Positions 38,037 to 46,817 of a DNA stretch of 64,000 bases are shown one piece after another. This DNA is from Campylobacter sputorum (GTDB taxonomy: Bacteria > Campylobacterota > Campylobacteria > Campylobacterales > Campylobacteraceae). Below the pieces are notes generated by a model. The model was not told where the DNA came from. It ran no database searches and saw only the letters and a list, made by a program, of their open reading frames with translations. Positions within the stretch are counted from its first letter, which is position 1, and the number at the start of each line of letters is the position of its first letter. A program made the translations under genes and the position numbers. The stretch is taken from NCBI RefSeq assembly GCF_002220775.1, contig NZ_CP019685.1, positions 186,001 to 250,000 on the forward strand. Reading direction: 5' to 3'.

Positions 38037-39112
38037 TTAAAATTTAACTTTTATGATTTTTGTTTTATCGCCTGTAATGCCAAAATTATTATCATTTATC
38101 AAAATCCACTCGTTTTCATTAATCACAGCTATACTTTCAATTTTGCTTGGAAAACCTTTATAATCATCTGTGCTAAAAATAAGTTTTTTTAAGAGTGTTG
38201 TTTTGCAGATTTTTAGGATTTATTTTATAAAATTTAGTTGTTTTACTAACTCGCTTTAATACTACCAAATCACCATTTGGTAAAGTAGCCATTTCGCTTA
38301 CTTTTACATCATTTGCTTTCTTTTTTCTTTTTGCTATCAAGTTTAAAGCTATTAACATCATCAAGTGGATAGTTTAAAGTTTGTAAAACTTCTCTGCTAC
38401 TTCTATCTATGACATAAATGGACTTTGTAAAATAGTATAAGCAAATTTGTCATCTTTACTTAAAGAAATGGCTTTAAAGCCCCTATTTAGTTGCCTTTGT
38501 CTGAGTTTTTGTGGAAAGTTTTCTACTACTTTATAATCAGCTTCATCTAAATTTTTAGCAACGCCTTTTGGGACCCATCTTTCTTTAATGATACAATTTA
38601 AATCAGTAACAAATACTTGGACCATATTCATCTGTACTCATCATTAGAGATAGCCAAAGCTTTGCTATCTATGCCATTTACATCATAAGCTAATTCTTTT
38701 TTATCCATTGAGTAGCTTTTTCTGTTGTGGATTTGACACGCCGCTTATATTTTTACCGTTACTTGTTTTTAATGTAATTGTTTCTAAAATTTCTATGCCA
38801 TCATCTTTTATTTTAAGTTTATAAATACTTGGTGTAAATTCTGGATAAGGAAAAACTTTGCCTTTTTTGCAAAACTCATCTTTTAAAATATTTTTTGTTT
38901 CTTTGCAATCAATATTTATTCCTCTGTCAGTTATGGCATAAATTACATTTTATCATCACTATCTTTATGAAATGCACCGCTTCCATAGCCTATGCTTGGA
39001 TGAAACGGAAAATCAAATTTCTTATTAATTCCAAATTAGATTCAAACGAACTAAACTCTAAGCCAAAGCAAAAACTAGTAAGTGCAAAGCTGAGTAAAAC
39101 ATATTTTTTCAT
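38037..39112 (-). pseudogene. Decayed esterase-like / phytase-like secreted protein gene
   Basis: The start is intact: AGGAGA, then ATG at 39112, then a signal peptide (MKKYVLLSFALTSFCFG). The reading frame then changes at least five times. Fragments in order are 'HPSIGYGSGAFHKDSDDK', 'VIYAITDRGINIDCKETKN', 'GIDSKALAISNDEY', 'LNRGFKAISLSKDDKFAY', 'SIYVIDRSSREVLQTLNYPL', 'VSEMATLPNGDLVVLKRVS' and the C-terminal 'DNNFGITGDKTKIIKVKF'. The YAITDRG and RGFKAISLS blocks match the 'esterase-like activity of phytase' family (PF13449, recalled). Internal stops in every frame mean no full product can be made. Confidence 0.8.
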
Positions 39113-39254
39113 AGAAATCTCCTTAAATATTTAATAATATGAATTTTATTAATTCCTAGAAACATTTTGATAGCATATAAATAATATGTGGTTTTTATTG
39201 TGGTATTTAATATTACCCTAAAATATGGGTAGTGTGATATTTTATAAATAATGC

Positions 39255-39282
39255 ATTTGGCTAGTTATAATCCTAGCCAAAT
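39255..39282 (-). terminator. Probable terminator after gdhA
   Basis: Perfect 10-base arms, ATTTGGCTAG (39255–39264) and CTAGCCAAAT (39273–39282), with an 8-base loop, six bases beyond the gdhA stop on the minus strand. The following minus-strand bases are T-rich but interrupted. Confidence 0.65.
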
Positions 39283-39287
39283 ATCTA

Positions 39288-40652
39288 TTACACATAACCT
39301 TGATCAATCATTGCATCTGCAACTTTTCTAAATCCAGCTATATTTGCTCCAAGAACTATATTTCCAGGCTCATTAAACTCTTTTGATGTCTCATAACTGA
39401 TATCAAATATGTGTTTCATAATATTTTTTAGTTTGTTATCAACTTCTTCAAAGCTCCAGCTTGACATACTAGCATTTTGAGCCATTTCAAGAGCACTTGT
39501 GGCAACACCGCCAGCATTTGCTGCTTTACCTGGACCAAAACAAAAGTCTTTTTTGCTTAGGAAAAACTCTATAGCCTCTAGATTGCTAGGCATATTTGCT
39601 CCCTCGCATACTAAACGACATCCGTTATTATAAAGAGTTTTTGCGTCTTCTAAATTTAACTCATTTTGTGTTGCGCTTGGAAACGCAGCATAGCAAGGTA
39701 TATCCCAAACTCCGTTTCTACCAGCTTTATAATCCGAAACAGGTACAAATTTCGCTTGTTTTTTCTCTTTAACATACTCTTTTAAACTAACTCTATCAAC
39801 TTCTTTTAGTTTTTTAAGTAAATCTAAATCTATGCCATCTTTATCATATACATATCCGGTAGAATCGCTTACTGTTAGAGGTAATGCACCATATTGATAT
39901 AGTTTTTCAACTGTGTAAATAGCGACATTTCCAGCACCACTTACTACACATTTTTTGTCTTTTAGCTCTTGTTTTTTTGTTTTTAGCATTTCATCTGCAA
40001 AATATACACAGCCATATCCAGTAGCTTCTGTTCTTGCTAAGCTTCCTCCCCAGCTAAGTCCTTTGCCTGTTAATGCACCATCAAATCTGCTTGTTAGTTT
40101 TTTGTATTGACCATACATATAGCCTATTTCTCGCCCACCAACGCCTATATCTCCAGCTGGAACATCTTTGACATCACCTATTAGCTTTGCAAGTTCATTC
40201 ATAAAAGATTGACAAAATCTCATAATCTCTCCATCGCTTTTGCCTTTAGGATCAAAGTTTGCACCACCTTTTGCACCACCTATATTTAAGCCAGTTAGTG
40301 AGTTTTTAAAAATCTGCTCAAATCCTAAAAATTTTAAAACATCTAAATTTACAGTAGGGTGAAATCTAAGTCCACCTTTATATGGTCCTATGGCTGAGTT
40401 AAACTCAACTCTATATCCAAAATGAACACAGGCTTTTCCAGCATCGTTGATATATACAGTTCTAAAAATAGTAGTTTTTTCAGGCATTATAATACGCTCT
40501 AAAATAGCATGTTTTTGATACTTACTTTCGCGATCAAAAAGTGGTTTAAGGTTGTTTAAAACCTCAGTTGCGGCTTGATAAAATACTGGTTGGCGAGGTG
40601 AAATTTTTTTAATGTTTTTCAACACTCTATTAACATATTCTGTAGATCCCAT
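39288..40652 (-). CDS. gdhA: NADP-specific glutamate dehydrogenase
   Basis: A 454-residue hexameric dehydrogenase that interconverts 2-oxoglutarate plus ammonium and glutamate. The substrate site is 'GPYKGGLRFHPTVNLDVLKF', with the catalytic-lysine segment GGAKGGANFDPKGKSDGEIM and the 'DVPAGDIGVGGREIGYM' loop. The nucleotide-binding domain contains GAGNVAIY, and 'FGPGKAANAGGVATSALEM' follows. Length and motifs fit the bacterial NADP type (GDH50s). AGGAGT precedes the ATG. The gene is monocistronic, with its own terminator. Confidence 0.95.
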   Translation of the reverse strand: MGSTEYVNRVLKNIKKISPRQPVFYQAATEVLNNLKPLFDRESKYQKHAILERIIMPEKTTIFRTVYINDAGKACVHFGYRVEFNSAIGPYKGGLRFHPTVNLDVLKFLGFEQIFKNSLTGLNIGGAKGGANFDPKGKSDGEIMRFCQSFMNELAKLIGDVKDVPAGDIGVGGREIGYMYGQYKKLTSRFDGALTGKGLSWGGSLARTEATGYGCVYFADEMLKTKKQELKDKKCVVSGAGNVAIYTVEKLYQYGALPLTVSDSTGYVYDKDGIDLDLLKKLKEVDRVSLKEYVKEKKQAKFVPVSDYKAGRNGVWDIPCYAAFPSATQNELNLEDAKTLYNNGCRLVCEGANMPSNLEAIEFFLSKKDFCFGPGKAANAGGVATSALEMAQNASMSSWSFEEVDNKLKNIMKHIFDISYETSKEFNEPGNIVLGANIAGFRKVADAMIDQGYV

Positions 40653-41314
40653 GATACTCCTTTGTTTATTTTGAATTAGTTCAAATTTTTATCGCTATCT
40701 TTTTACATTATTATGACAGCTTAAGAAAAATTATAGCAAAAATCATTGCCAGCATAGTTTAAATATTAATAAAATTTTTATAATATTTTTATAATTTTAT
40801 TTAATTATATAGTACAAATTTATAGCTTGTCAATTTAAAACTATAAAGTTTTTAACATAGTATATAAAATTTAAATTTTAAACCACAAGCTTTTTGTAGC
40901 ATATCGTAGCTTGAAATTTTTCTAATATAATAGTTATTATCTTTTTTGCCACTATTATCAAGTAGATATTCACAACTTTATTTTTTGTGAGGCATTTTTA
41001 TTGTATTCCTTTTGAGTTTAGTCTATATGTGCGATACTTGCTAAAACAATTTCTATAATTTCTTTTTGTGATCTCAAAGCTATCATTTTTAGAGCATTTT
41101 AGAATTTATAAGTTTCATCTATGATATTTTGCCGTTAAAACCATCTTCAAAATCGATTTTTTCTTTAATCTTTATAATTATAGTTTTCATATCTATTTTG
41201 ATATATTTTAAAAGTAACTAGGATTATTCTAAATTTTATTGTTTTAAATTTTTTAAAAATCATAAAAGCATTAGATTTGATATTTTTGTTATAAAAATTT
41301 ATAAAAATAACTCT
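40653..41314. other. Long non-coding stretch with probable remnants of decayed genes
   Basis: About 660 bases of very AT-rich DNA with no intact gene. The part next to gdhA holds its 5' leader, with a small palindrome TTTGAATTAGTTCAAA (40670–40685). On the minus strand between about 41190 and 40861, pieces of coding-like sequence appear in changing frames: MKTIIIKIKEKIDFEDGF, then NALKMIALRSQKEIIEIV, then CEYLLDNSGKKDNNYYIR. Stops interrupt all of them. I do not recognise the family. No RNA gene is evident. Confidence 0.4.
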
Positions 41315-42004
41315 TTATTTTACATTTTGATTTGGATTGAAATTCATTATTCTTGCTTTTTGTAAAAATATCTTTAGGGCTATTTTTTCTTTTTTATTTA
41401 TTTTATATGTTATGTAATTTAAATACCACTTTATATCATTTGATGAAATCGCTCTGCTTTTAGAGTAATTTTTCAGTATGTATTGAGGGATTTTTATCTT
41501 TTGTGATAGGAATTTTTTAACTAAATTTCTATACAACTTTCCGTTTTTGGTATAACAAAATCTAGCAAATACAAATGGTAAATTCATTCTTTTATTCCAA
41601 ATTTCGCCCATATCATAAAAGCTTTCTTTTCCATCTTTTAGATAAGCTTTTAGGGCATTATCGCCTATGATAACTTCGCCCTTTAAACCTAAAACTTTGC
41701 TTAGCATATTTGATGTCATTGAAGCAGGATCTAGCAAAAAGTTTGAGTTTTTACGCACTAAAACACTTATAACTTGTTTTTTAGCAATGATTCCCATATC
41801 TAGTTTTTTATATTTTTTTCTTCTACTTTCTATGCTTGAAATAACCGCAGAATCAATCTTTTTTCTATAAAGAGCTCTGTTTAGTTTACTTGGAACATCT
41901 TTTTTAAATTCAATGCTTTTTTTAAAGGAATTTTGTAGATTTGAGCGTTTTAAAAATACATGAAAAGGTAGTAAATTTAGATAATCAATTTTTCCAAAAA
42001 TCAT
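41315..42004 (-). CDS. mqnA: Chorismate dehydratase MqnA (futalosine menaquinone pathway)
   Basis: Dehydrates chorismate to 3-enolpyruvyl-benzoate, the first step of the futalosine route to menaquinone used by Campylobacter and Helicobacter. The 229-residue protein begins FGKIDYLNLLPFHVFLK, the MqnA N-terminus. It has the 'KIDSAVISSIESRRKKYKKL' block, GEVIIGDNALKAYL and 'WNKRMNLPFVFARFCY', all family blocks. It belongs to the periplasmic-binding-protein fold without a signal peptide, as expected for a cytoplasmic enzyme. It is divergent from thyX. Confidence 0.85.
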   Translation of the reverse strand: MIFGKIDYLNLLPFHVFLKRSNLQNSFKKSIEFKKDVPSKLNRALYRKKIDSAVISSIESRRKKYKKLDMGIIAKKQVISVLVRKNSNFLLDPASMTSNMLSKVLGLKGEVIIGDNALKAYLKDGKESFYDMGEIWNKRMNLPFVFARFCYTKNGKLYRNLVKKFLSQKIKIPQYILKNYSKSRAISSNDIKWYLNYITYKINKKEKIALKIFLQKARIMNFNPNQNVK

Positions 42005-42138
42005 TTTTATCCTTTTAAAAAATCAAAACAAATTGTATAAAATTATAATAAAATAAACTTAAATTTAATAATCTATGTAAAATAAAGTAAATTTGTGATA
42101 AAGTTATAGTTTGAATTTCAATCATTATGGAAAATATT

Positions 42139-42771
42139 ATGAATGTTAAACTTTTAAATTTTACACCTCTTTGGGTATGTTCAAATGCCATAAGGACTTG
42201 TTGGCAAAGTTTTGATAAGGGAGATAATGGCGGCGATAAGGATAAAGAGCTTATAGATAGGGTTGGCAATAAATTTAAGCATGCTTCAACACTTGAACAT
42301 TTGTATTATAATTTTTATATAAAAGGAATTTCAAGGGCTTGCTTACAAGAGCTTGCACGCCATAGAATGGCAAGTCTTAGTGTAAAATCCACTCGTTATA
42401 CATTAAAAGAGTTAAAAAATGAGAGTGAATTTAAAGAAAATGACTTCCAAAATGCCAGTAGATATATAGTTTTAACTGGAAATGAGATGGTTGATAAAGC
42501 TAGTATAAAAGCTTTAGAAAATATGCGTTTGTTGCTTGGGAAAAACATTAGCTTAGATATAGCTAAATTTGCACTTCCAGAATGCTATAAAACTGAGCTT
42601 AGTTGGAGTGTAAATGCTAGAAGTTTGCAAAACTTTATCTCACTTAGAAGTTCAAAATCAGCTCTTTGGGAGATTAGAAATTTAGCAAATGCCTTGTTTG
42701 ATGCAATTCCTGATGAACATAAGTTTATTTTTGAAGATTGCATTTATAAAGAATATAAAAAAGATTTATAA
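42139..42771 (+). CDS. thyX: Flavin-dependent thymidylate synthase ThyX
   Basis: Makes dTMP from dUMP with FAD and methylene-tetrahydrofolate, replacing ThyA in Campylobacter. The ThyX motif is [19 protein letters not shown] near residues 74–92, preceded by '[20 protein letters not shown]'. The nucleotide-binding '[17 protein letters not shown]' stretch is at the C-terminus. The start at 42139 ([10 protein letters not shown]) is chosen over ATG 42127: GGAAAA lies in front of it, and family members begin at this point. It lies 14 bases before ilvD. Confidence 0.93.
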   Translation: MNVKLLNFTPLWVCSNAIRTCWQSFDKGDNGGDKDKELIDRVGNKFKHASTLEHLYYNFYIKGISRACLQELARHRMASLSVKSTRYTLKELKNESEFKENDFQNASRYIVLTGNEMVDKASIKALENMRLLLGKNISLDIAKFALPECYKTELSWSVNARSLQNFISLRSSKSALWEIRNLANALFDAIPDEHKFIFEDCIYKEYKKDL

Positions 42772-42785
42772 ATTTAGGAGAATTT

Positions 42786-44459
42786 ATGAGAAGTGATGAG
42801 ATAAAAAAAGGCTATATCAAAGTTCCACACAGAAGTTTGCTAAGGGCAACTGGATTAAAAGATGATGATTTTAACAAGCCGTTTATTGGGGTTGCAAATA
42901 GTTTTATAGAGATAATTCCAGGACATTTTTTCTTAAACAAATACTCCCAGATTATAAAAGATGAAATTCGTAAAAATGGTTGTGTGCCTTTTGAGTTTAA
43001 CACAATTGGCGTTGATGATGGCATAGCTATGGGACATGATGGTATGCTTTACTCGCTTCCAAGTCGTGAAATCATAGCAAATTCCATAGAAACAGTTATG
43101 AATGCTCACAAGCTTGATGCAATGATATGTATACCAAACTGCGATAAAATTGTCCCTGGAATGATAATGGGTGCTTTAAGGGTAAATGTGCCAACTATTT
43201 TTGTAAGTGGCGGACCAATGAAAGCAGGGCATGATAGTAAAGGCAATGCCCTTGATTTAAACTCAGCTTTTGAAGGTGTTGGTGCTTATGAGACAAATAA
43301 AATAAGCAAAGATGAACTTTATGAGATAGAATGCAAATCTTGTCCTAGTGGTGGAAGTTGCAGTGGTATGTTTACGGCAAATTCTATGAATACGCTTTGT
43401 GAGGCTATGGGTATAGCTCTTAGTGGCAATGGAACCATACTTGCACTTACTAAAGAGCGTGAAGAGCTTATAAGGAAAGCAGCTAAAAGGATTTGTGAAA
43501 TCGCAACAAATGAGAGATTTAAAATACGAAATATTTTAAACAAAAAATCTATCAAAAATGCGATGGTTATAGATATGGCGATGGGTGGAAGCTCAAATAC
43601 CATACTTCATATGCTTGCCATTTCTAGAGAAGCTGGGTGTGCACTTAATATCAAAGATATAAATGAGATTAGTAAAAATACACAACACATTGCCAAAGTC
43701 GCACCAAGTTTACCAAGTGTGCATATGGAAGATATCCATAGTGCAGGTGGAATGAACGCTATTATGAAAGAAATTTCTATGCAAAATAATCCTTTTTTAG
43801 ACCTTGATAATCTAACTATAAGTGGCGAAACATTGCAAGAACGCATAAGTGATGCTCAGATTTTAGATGAAAAAATTATACATAAAGCAGAAAATGCTTA
43901 CTCTAAAGTTGGAGGACTCGCTATTTTATTTGGAAATTTAGCTGAAAAAGGCTGTGTTATAAAAACAGCAGGAATTATAGGAGAGCGTAAATTTAGCGGA
44001 AAAGCTGTTTGTTTTAATTCACAAGATGAAGCAATTAATGGCATTAGTAGCGGTAAAATCAAAAAAGGCGATGTTGTTGTTATACGCTATGAAGGACCAA
44101 AAGGCGGACCTGGAATGCAAGAGATGTTAAGTCCAACAAGTCTCATAGTAGGAAGAGGACTTGGTGCTGATGTTGCGCTTATAACAGATGGTAGATTTAG
44201 CGGTGCTACGCGTGGACTTTGCATAGGTCATGTTAGTCCAGAAGCTGCTGAGGGCGGAACAATAGGACTTTTAAGAGATGGTGATATAATACAAATTGAT
44301 GTTGATAACTACTCTATAAATGTAAATTTAAGCGTTGAAGAACTACAAAAACGCAAAAGTGAGTGGAAATATGAGGGTAAAGAAGTTAAAAGCAGATGGT
44401 TAAGACAATACCAAAAGTTAGTAACAAATGCTAGTAATGGAGCTATTTTGGAAGCTTAA
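42786..44459 (+). CDS. ilvD: Dihydroxy-acid dehydratase
   Basis: Iron–sulfur enzyme of valine, leucine and isoleucine synthesis, removing water from dihydroxy-acids. The 557-residue protein has cluster cysteines in '[19 protein letters not shown]' and '[19 protein letters not shown]', and the C-terminal '[20 protein letters not shown]' block. Length and motifs are complete. The ribosome site is TAGGAG. It is the last recognisable housekeeping gene before the AT-rich unknown genes. Confidence 0.95.
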   Translation: MRSDEIKKGYIKVPHRSLLRATGLKDDDFNKPFIGVANSFIEIIPGHFFLNKYSQIIKDEIRKNGCVPFEFNTIGVDDGIAMGHDGMLYSLPSREIIANSIETVMNAHKLDAMICIPNCDKIVPGMIMGALRVNVPTIFVSGGPMKAGHDSKGNALDLNSAFEGVGAYETNKISKDELYEIECKSCPSGGSCSGMFTANSMNTLCEAMGIALSGNGTILALTKEREELIRKAAKRICEIATNERFKIRNILNKKSIKNAMVIDMAMGGSSNTILHMLAISREAGCALNIKDINEISKNTQHIAKVAPSLPSVHMEDIHSAGGMNAIMKEISMQNNPFLDLDNLTISGETLQERISDAQILDEKIIHKAENAYSKVGGLAILFGNLAEKGCVIKTAGIIGERKFSGKAVCFNSQDEAINGISSGKIKKGDVVVIRYEGPKGGPGMQEMLSPTSLIVGRGLGADVALITDGRFSGATRGLCIGHVSPEAAEGGTIGLLRDGDIIQIDVDNYSINVNLSVEELQKRKSEWKYEGKEVKSRWLRQYQKLVTNASNGAILEA

Positions 44460-44486
44460 ATTTATAAATAAATTTAAAGGATTAAT

Positions 44487-44951
44487 TTGCTTTGGGAAAA
44501 ATTAACGCTTAATGATTTAAAAAGAGTTAATGATGAGATTAATGAGCTAAATAAAATAGATATAACTAACTATAAAAGTATTATTGATAAGAAAATAGAA
44601 GCTATAGTAGAACCCGTATTAATAAATTATAATTTTTTAAAAAAATATGATAAGTGCAATGGGAATATAGCTAAAATTTTAAAGTTATTAGATGATTTTA
44701 TAAATTCAGACGATATCTCTGAGAATATAAAAAACAAAATTCTTGATTGCAAAGATAATTTAGAAGAAATACAAAATAATGGAATAAATGTATTATACAA
44801 TGAAGATAATTTACACAACTTTAGAATATCTATAGTAAATATTATAGGTATTCTAAATTCCGAGAAAAAAATAATAGAAAATTATATACATTCAAGTGAT
44901 CAAAAATATAAAAATAAATTATATAATGAATATTTAAAATGTGAAAAGTGA
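44487..44951 (+). CDS. Unknown 154-residue helical protein, first gene of an AT-rich accessory block
   Basis: I do not recognise this protein. It is predicted cytoplasmic, almost all alpha-helical and rich in Asn, Ile, Lys and Leu. Possible coiled-coil stretches lie near residues 5–35 and 115–150, with no signal peptide or membrane span. The start is TTG at 44487, 7 bases after AAAGG. Base composition is visibly more AT-rich than in ilvD next door, suggesting a different history. Its end overlaps the next gene by 11 bases, so the two are probably coupled and may act together. Confidence 0.6.
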   Translation: MLWEKLTLNDLKRVNDEINELNKIDITNYKSIIDKKIEAIVEPVLINYNFLKKYDKCNGNIAKILKLLDDFINSDDISENIKNKILDCKDNLEEIQNNGINVLYNEDNLHNFRISIVNIIGILNSEKKIIENYIHSSDQKYKNKLYNEYLKCEK

Positions 44952-46218
44952 TGTAAATGAAATTTATGAAAATAGAGCGAGTATTTATTCAAATAATATA
45001 AAAATGTCAAACTTTATTGGGGAGCATTCTAAAAATTCTATTTATAATTTTGTTTTTATTGTTAGAAAATGGTGTCTTAAGAATTTGGTTTTGTCTTTTT
45101 ATATTATGTTATTTATCGGGGCTTTGTTTTGTTGTCCTTATTTTTTTAAAATAGGTTTGATTCCTGATATTTCTATAGATTCTGCAATACCAACTTTATT
45201 TTTTATATCTACTATTGGCTTATTGATTGGTACGCTCATATATGTAGGTTTTGTATTTCAGAATCAATTGTCTTTTAATATTTTAATTAATATAGATAAT
45301 AAAAAAATAAATAATATTATTAAGTTTTTAGCTTCAATTTCTTGGGTTATATTTTTTGCGATAATAATGACCCCATTTGCACCTGATTTTTATTTTATAC
45401 AGTCTATTTCTGAATACATACTTAATAATTTCAATATTATATTAATAGTATATGTTGTAATATTATTAATTTTTTGCTTAGTATTTTTTATATCCAAGTC
45501 AACAAATAAATTTCCTAATATAATTTTGTATTTTATTATTACGGTTTATTTTGATTTTTTTATACTATATGCTGTTTATTTAAATTATAACAATATAAAT
45601 TTATCTGTTCTTGTCATTTCAATGTTTATATTATTTTTATTAAAAATAATTAATTTATCAAAAGAACCTTTAAATAAATTAATTATTTCATTATCTAGTA
45701 TTTTCATTTTTTTTACAATATGTCTAATAAGTCCTAATTTTGTTAGAGGAGTAAAATTAGCAAATTATAAGGATGATTTTACAATAAAAAAAGAATTTGT
45801 TCCAAAACCTATCTTAAATTTACCTAATTGCTTTTATAGTTATAATGAAGCTTGCACATATAATCTTACTAATGAAGAAGATAAAATTACTATAAAAAAT
45901 CTTTTAGTAAGAGTAAAATCAGACGGTAGATATCATTTTTGTGCAAATATGAATTTAAAAGATGATTTTAATTTAACAAAAAGTATTTTAAAGACAGATA
46001 AAGATGAAGATGAAAAAAGTATAGACATAAAAAAGAGAACATCTAAAATTTTGAAAATAGATGAGAATACTACAAAAAATACTTATTTTATATACAATAG
46101 CGACTCAAATGTAACCGAAGTTAAAAATTATCATAAACTATTTTTAAATTTTACAAAAGATAAGAATATTGGTATATATTATGATTTTCATGTGCATGAA
46201 AAAAATATTGTAAATTAA
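44941..46218 (+). CDS. Unknown multi-pass membrane protein with a C-terminal soluble domain
   Basis: An unrecognised 425-residue protein. Residues 1–45 are polar. About seven hydrophobic segments follow between residues 50 and 265, for example 'FYIMLFIGALFCCPYFF' and 'LILIFCLVFF'-type stretches. A hydrophilic tail of about 155 residues (from RGVKLANYKDDF on) contains two Cys pairs' worth of residues (NCFYSYNEACTY, HFCANM) and many Lys and Asp. The GTG start is inside the upstream gene with no ribosome site of its own, pointing to translational coupling. Its AT content is as high as that of its partner. Transport, sensing or defence roles are all possible, and nothing in the sequence decides. 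Confidence 0.65.
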   Translation: MKSDVNEIYENRASIYSNNIKMSNFIGEHSKNSIYNFVFIVRKWCLKNLVLSFYIMLFIGALFCCPYFFKIGLIPDISIDSAIPTLFFISTIGLLIGTLIYVGFVFQNQLSFNILINIDNKKINNIIKFLASISWVIFFAIIMTPFAPDFYFIQSISEYILNNFNIILIVYVVILLIFCLVFFISKSTNKFPNIILYFIITVYFDFFILYAVYLNYNNINLSVLVISMFILFLLKIINLSKEPLNKLIISLSSIFIFFTICLISPNFVRGVKLANYKDDFTIKKEFVPKPILNLPNCFYSYNEACTYNLTNEEDKITIKNLLVRVKSDGRYHFCANMNLKDDFNLTKSILKTDKDEDEKSIDIKKRTSKILKIDENTTKNTYFIYNSDSNVTEVKNYHKLFLNFTKDKNIGIYYDFHVHEKNIVN

Positions 46219-46269
46219 AATATATAATTTGGCTATTTATAATTTTTATCCTAAAAAGAAAGGTGACAA

Positions 46270-46422
46270 ATGGAAGCAGCAGGAATAGGCGGATTTTCAT
46301 TAGGAACGGTTATAGCAGTTGCACTATCATGGTCTGCAAACAAGAGTATACTTTGGGCTATAGTGCATGGGTTTTTTAGCTGGTTTTATGTGATTTACTA
46401 TTTTATAGTAAAAAATAGATAA
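46270..46422 (+). CDS. Small membrane protein, tandem copy 1 of 3
   Basis: A 50-residue protein: MEAAGIGGFSLGTVIAVALS leads into WSANKSILWAIVHGFFSW and a YVIYYFIVKNR end. Two short hydrophobic helices are separated by SANKS, a hairpin-like membrane protein. AAAGGTGA lies just before the ATG. The W-S-x-N-x-S-I-L-W-A-x-x-H-G pattern resembles short uncharacterised bacterial proteins whose function I do not know. It differs from copy 2 only in its first residues (MEAA versus MGRSL); from 46281 on, the DNA is identical. Confidence 0.75.
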   Translation: MEAAGIGGFSLGTVIAVALSWSANKSILWAIVHGFFSWFYVIYYFIVKNR

Positions 46423-46678
46423 AAATATTTTCAAAGGATTATTTATGGGAAGATCATTAGGAATAGGCGGATTTTCATTAGGAACGGTTATAGCAGTTGC
46501 ACTATCATGGTCTGCAAACAAGAGTATACTTTGGGCTATAGTGCATGGGTTTTTTAGCTGGTTTTATGTGATTTACTATTTTATAGTAAAAAATAGATAA
46601 AAATATTTTCAAAGGATTATTTATGGGAAGATCATTAGGAATAGGCGGATTTTCATTAGGAACGGTTATAGCAGTTGC
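46281..46678 (+). repeat. 178-bp tandem direct repeat carrying the small-protein genes
   Basis: The 220 bases from 46281 to 46500 are identical to those from 46459 to 46678, a shift of exactly 178 bases. The unit spans one small gene plus its 22-base spacer and ribosome site. Exact identity, including the non-coding spacer, marks a recent duplication. Confidence 0.9.
46445..46600 (+). CDS. Small membrane protein, tandem copy 2 of 3 (chimeric copy)
   Basis: A 51-residue protein. Its 5' part (MGRSLGIGGFSLG) equals that of copy 3, and its 3' part (NKSILWAIVHGFF to KNR) equals that of copy 1. The DNA matches copy 1 exactly over the shared region and copy 3 exactly up to base 46500, the outcome expected from unequal crossing-over between two older paralogues. 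AAAGGATTATTT precedes the ATG. All three copies keep open frames. Confidence 0.75.
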   Translation: MGRSLGIGGFSLGTVIAVALSWSANKSILWAIVHGFFSWFYVIYYFIVKNR

Positions 46679-46772
46679 TCTTTCATGGTCGGCAAATCAT
46701 AGTATATTGTGGGCTATAATACACGGATTTTTAAGTTGGCTTTATGTTATTTATTACATACTTTTAAAATAA
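46623..46772 (+). CDS. Small membrane protein, tandem copy 3 of 3 (diverged 3' half)
   Basis: A 49-residue protein with the same first 20 residues as copy 2, then synonymous and conservative changes: NHSILWAIIHGFLSWLYV, ending YYILLK. The DNA changes after 46678 are mostly third-base changes, which implies selection on the protein. The same AAAGGATTATTT ribosome site is used. A strong terminator starts 9 bases after the stop. Confidence 0.75.
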   Translation: MGRSLGIGGFSLGTVIAVALSWSANHSILWAIIHGFLSWLYVIYYILLK

Positions 46773-46780
46773 TTTTATAA

Positions 46781-46814
46781 AAGCATATATCTTAAAAAAG
46801 ATGTATGCTTTTTT
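46781..46814. terminator. Strong terminator closing the small-protein cluster
   Basis: Arms AAGCATATATCTT (46781–46793) and AAGATGTATGCTT (46798–46810) pair with a single T·G wobble across a 4-base A loop, followed by TTTT. It also stands at the end of the convergent antiporter gene (stop at 46818), so it may work in both directions. Confidence 0.88.
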
Positions 46815-46817
46815 GTT

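Noticed and set aside
38895-39134. 79-codon plus-strand ORF opposite the phytase-like remnant
   Set aside because: Cys/Phe-rich antisense frame of a pseudogene; no start signals.
39212-39233. Small hairpin TACCC…GGGTA between gdhA and the phytase-like remnant
   Set aside because: Only five pairs and no T-tract; not enough to call a terminator or operator.
42015-42269. 84-codon minus-strand ORF overlapping thyX
   Set aside because: Antisense to the well-supported thyX coding region; Ser/Leu/Phe-rich with no ribosome site.
46281-46678. Tandem repeat considered as a CRISPR array or IS remnant
   Set aside because: There is no short repeat with variable spacers and no transposase; each unit is one open small gene.
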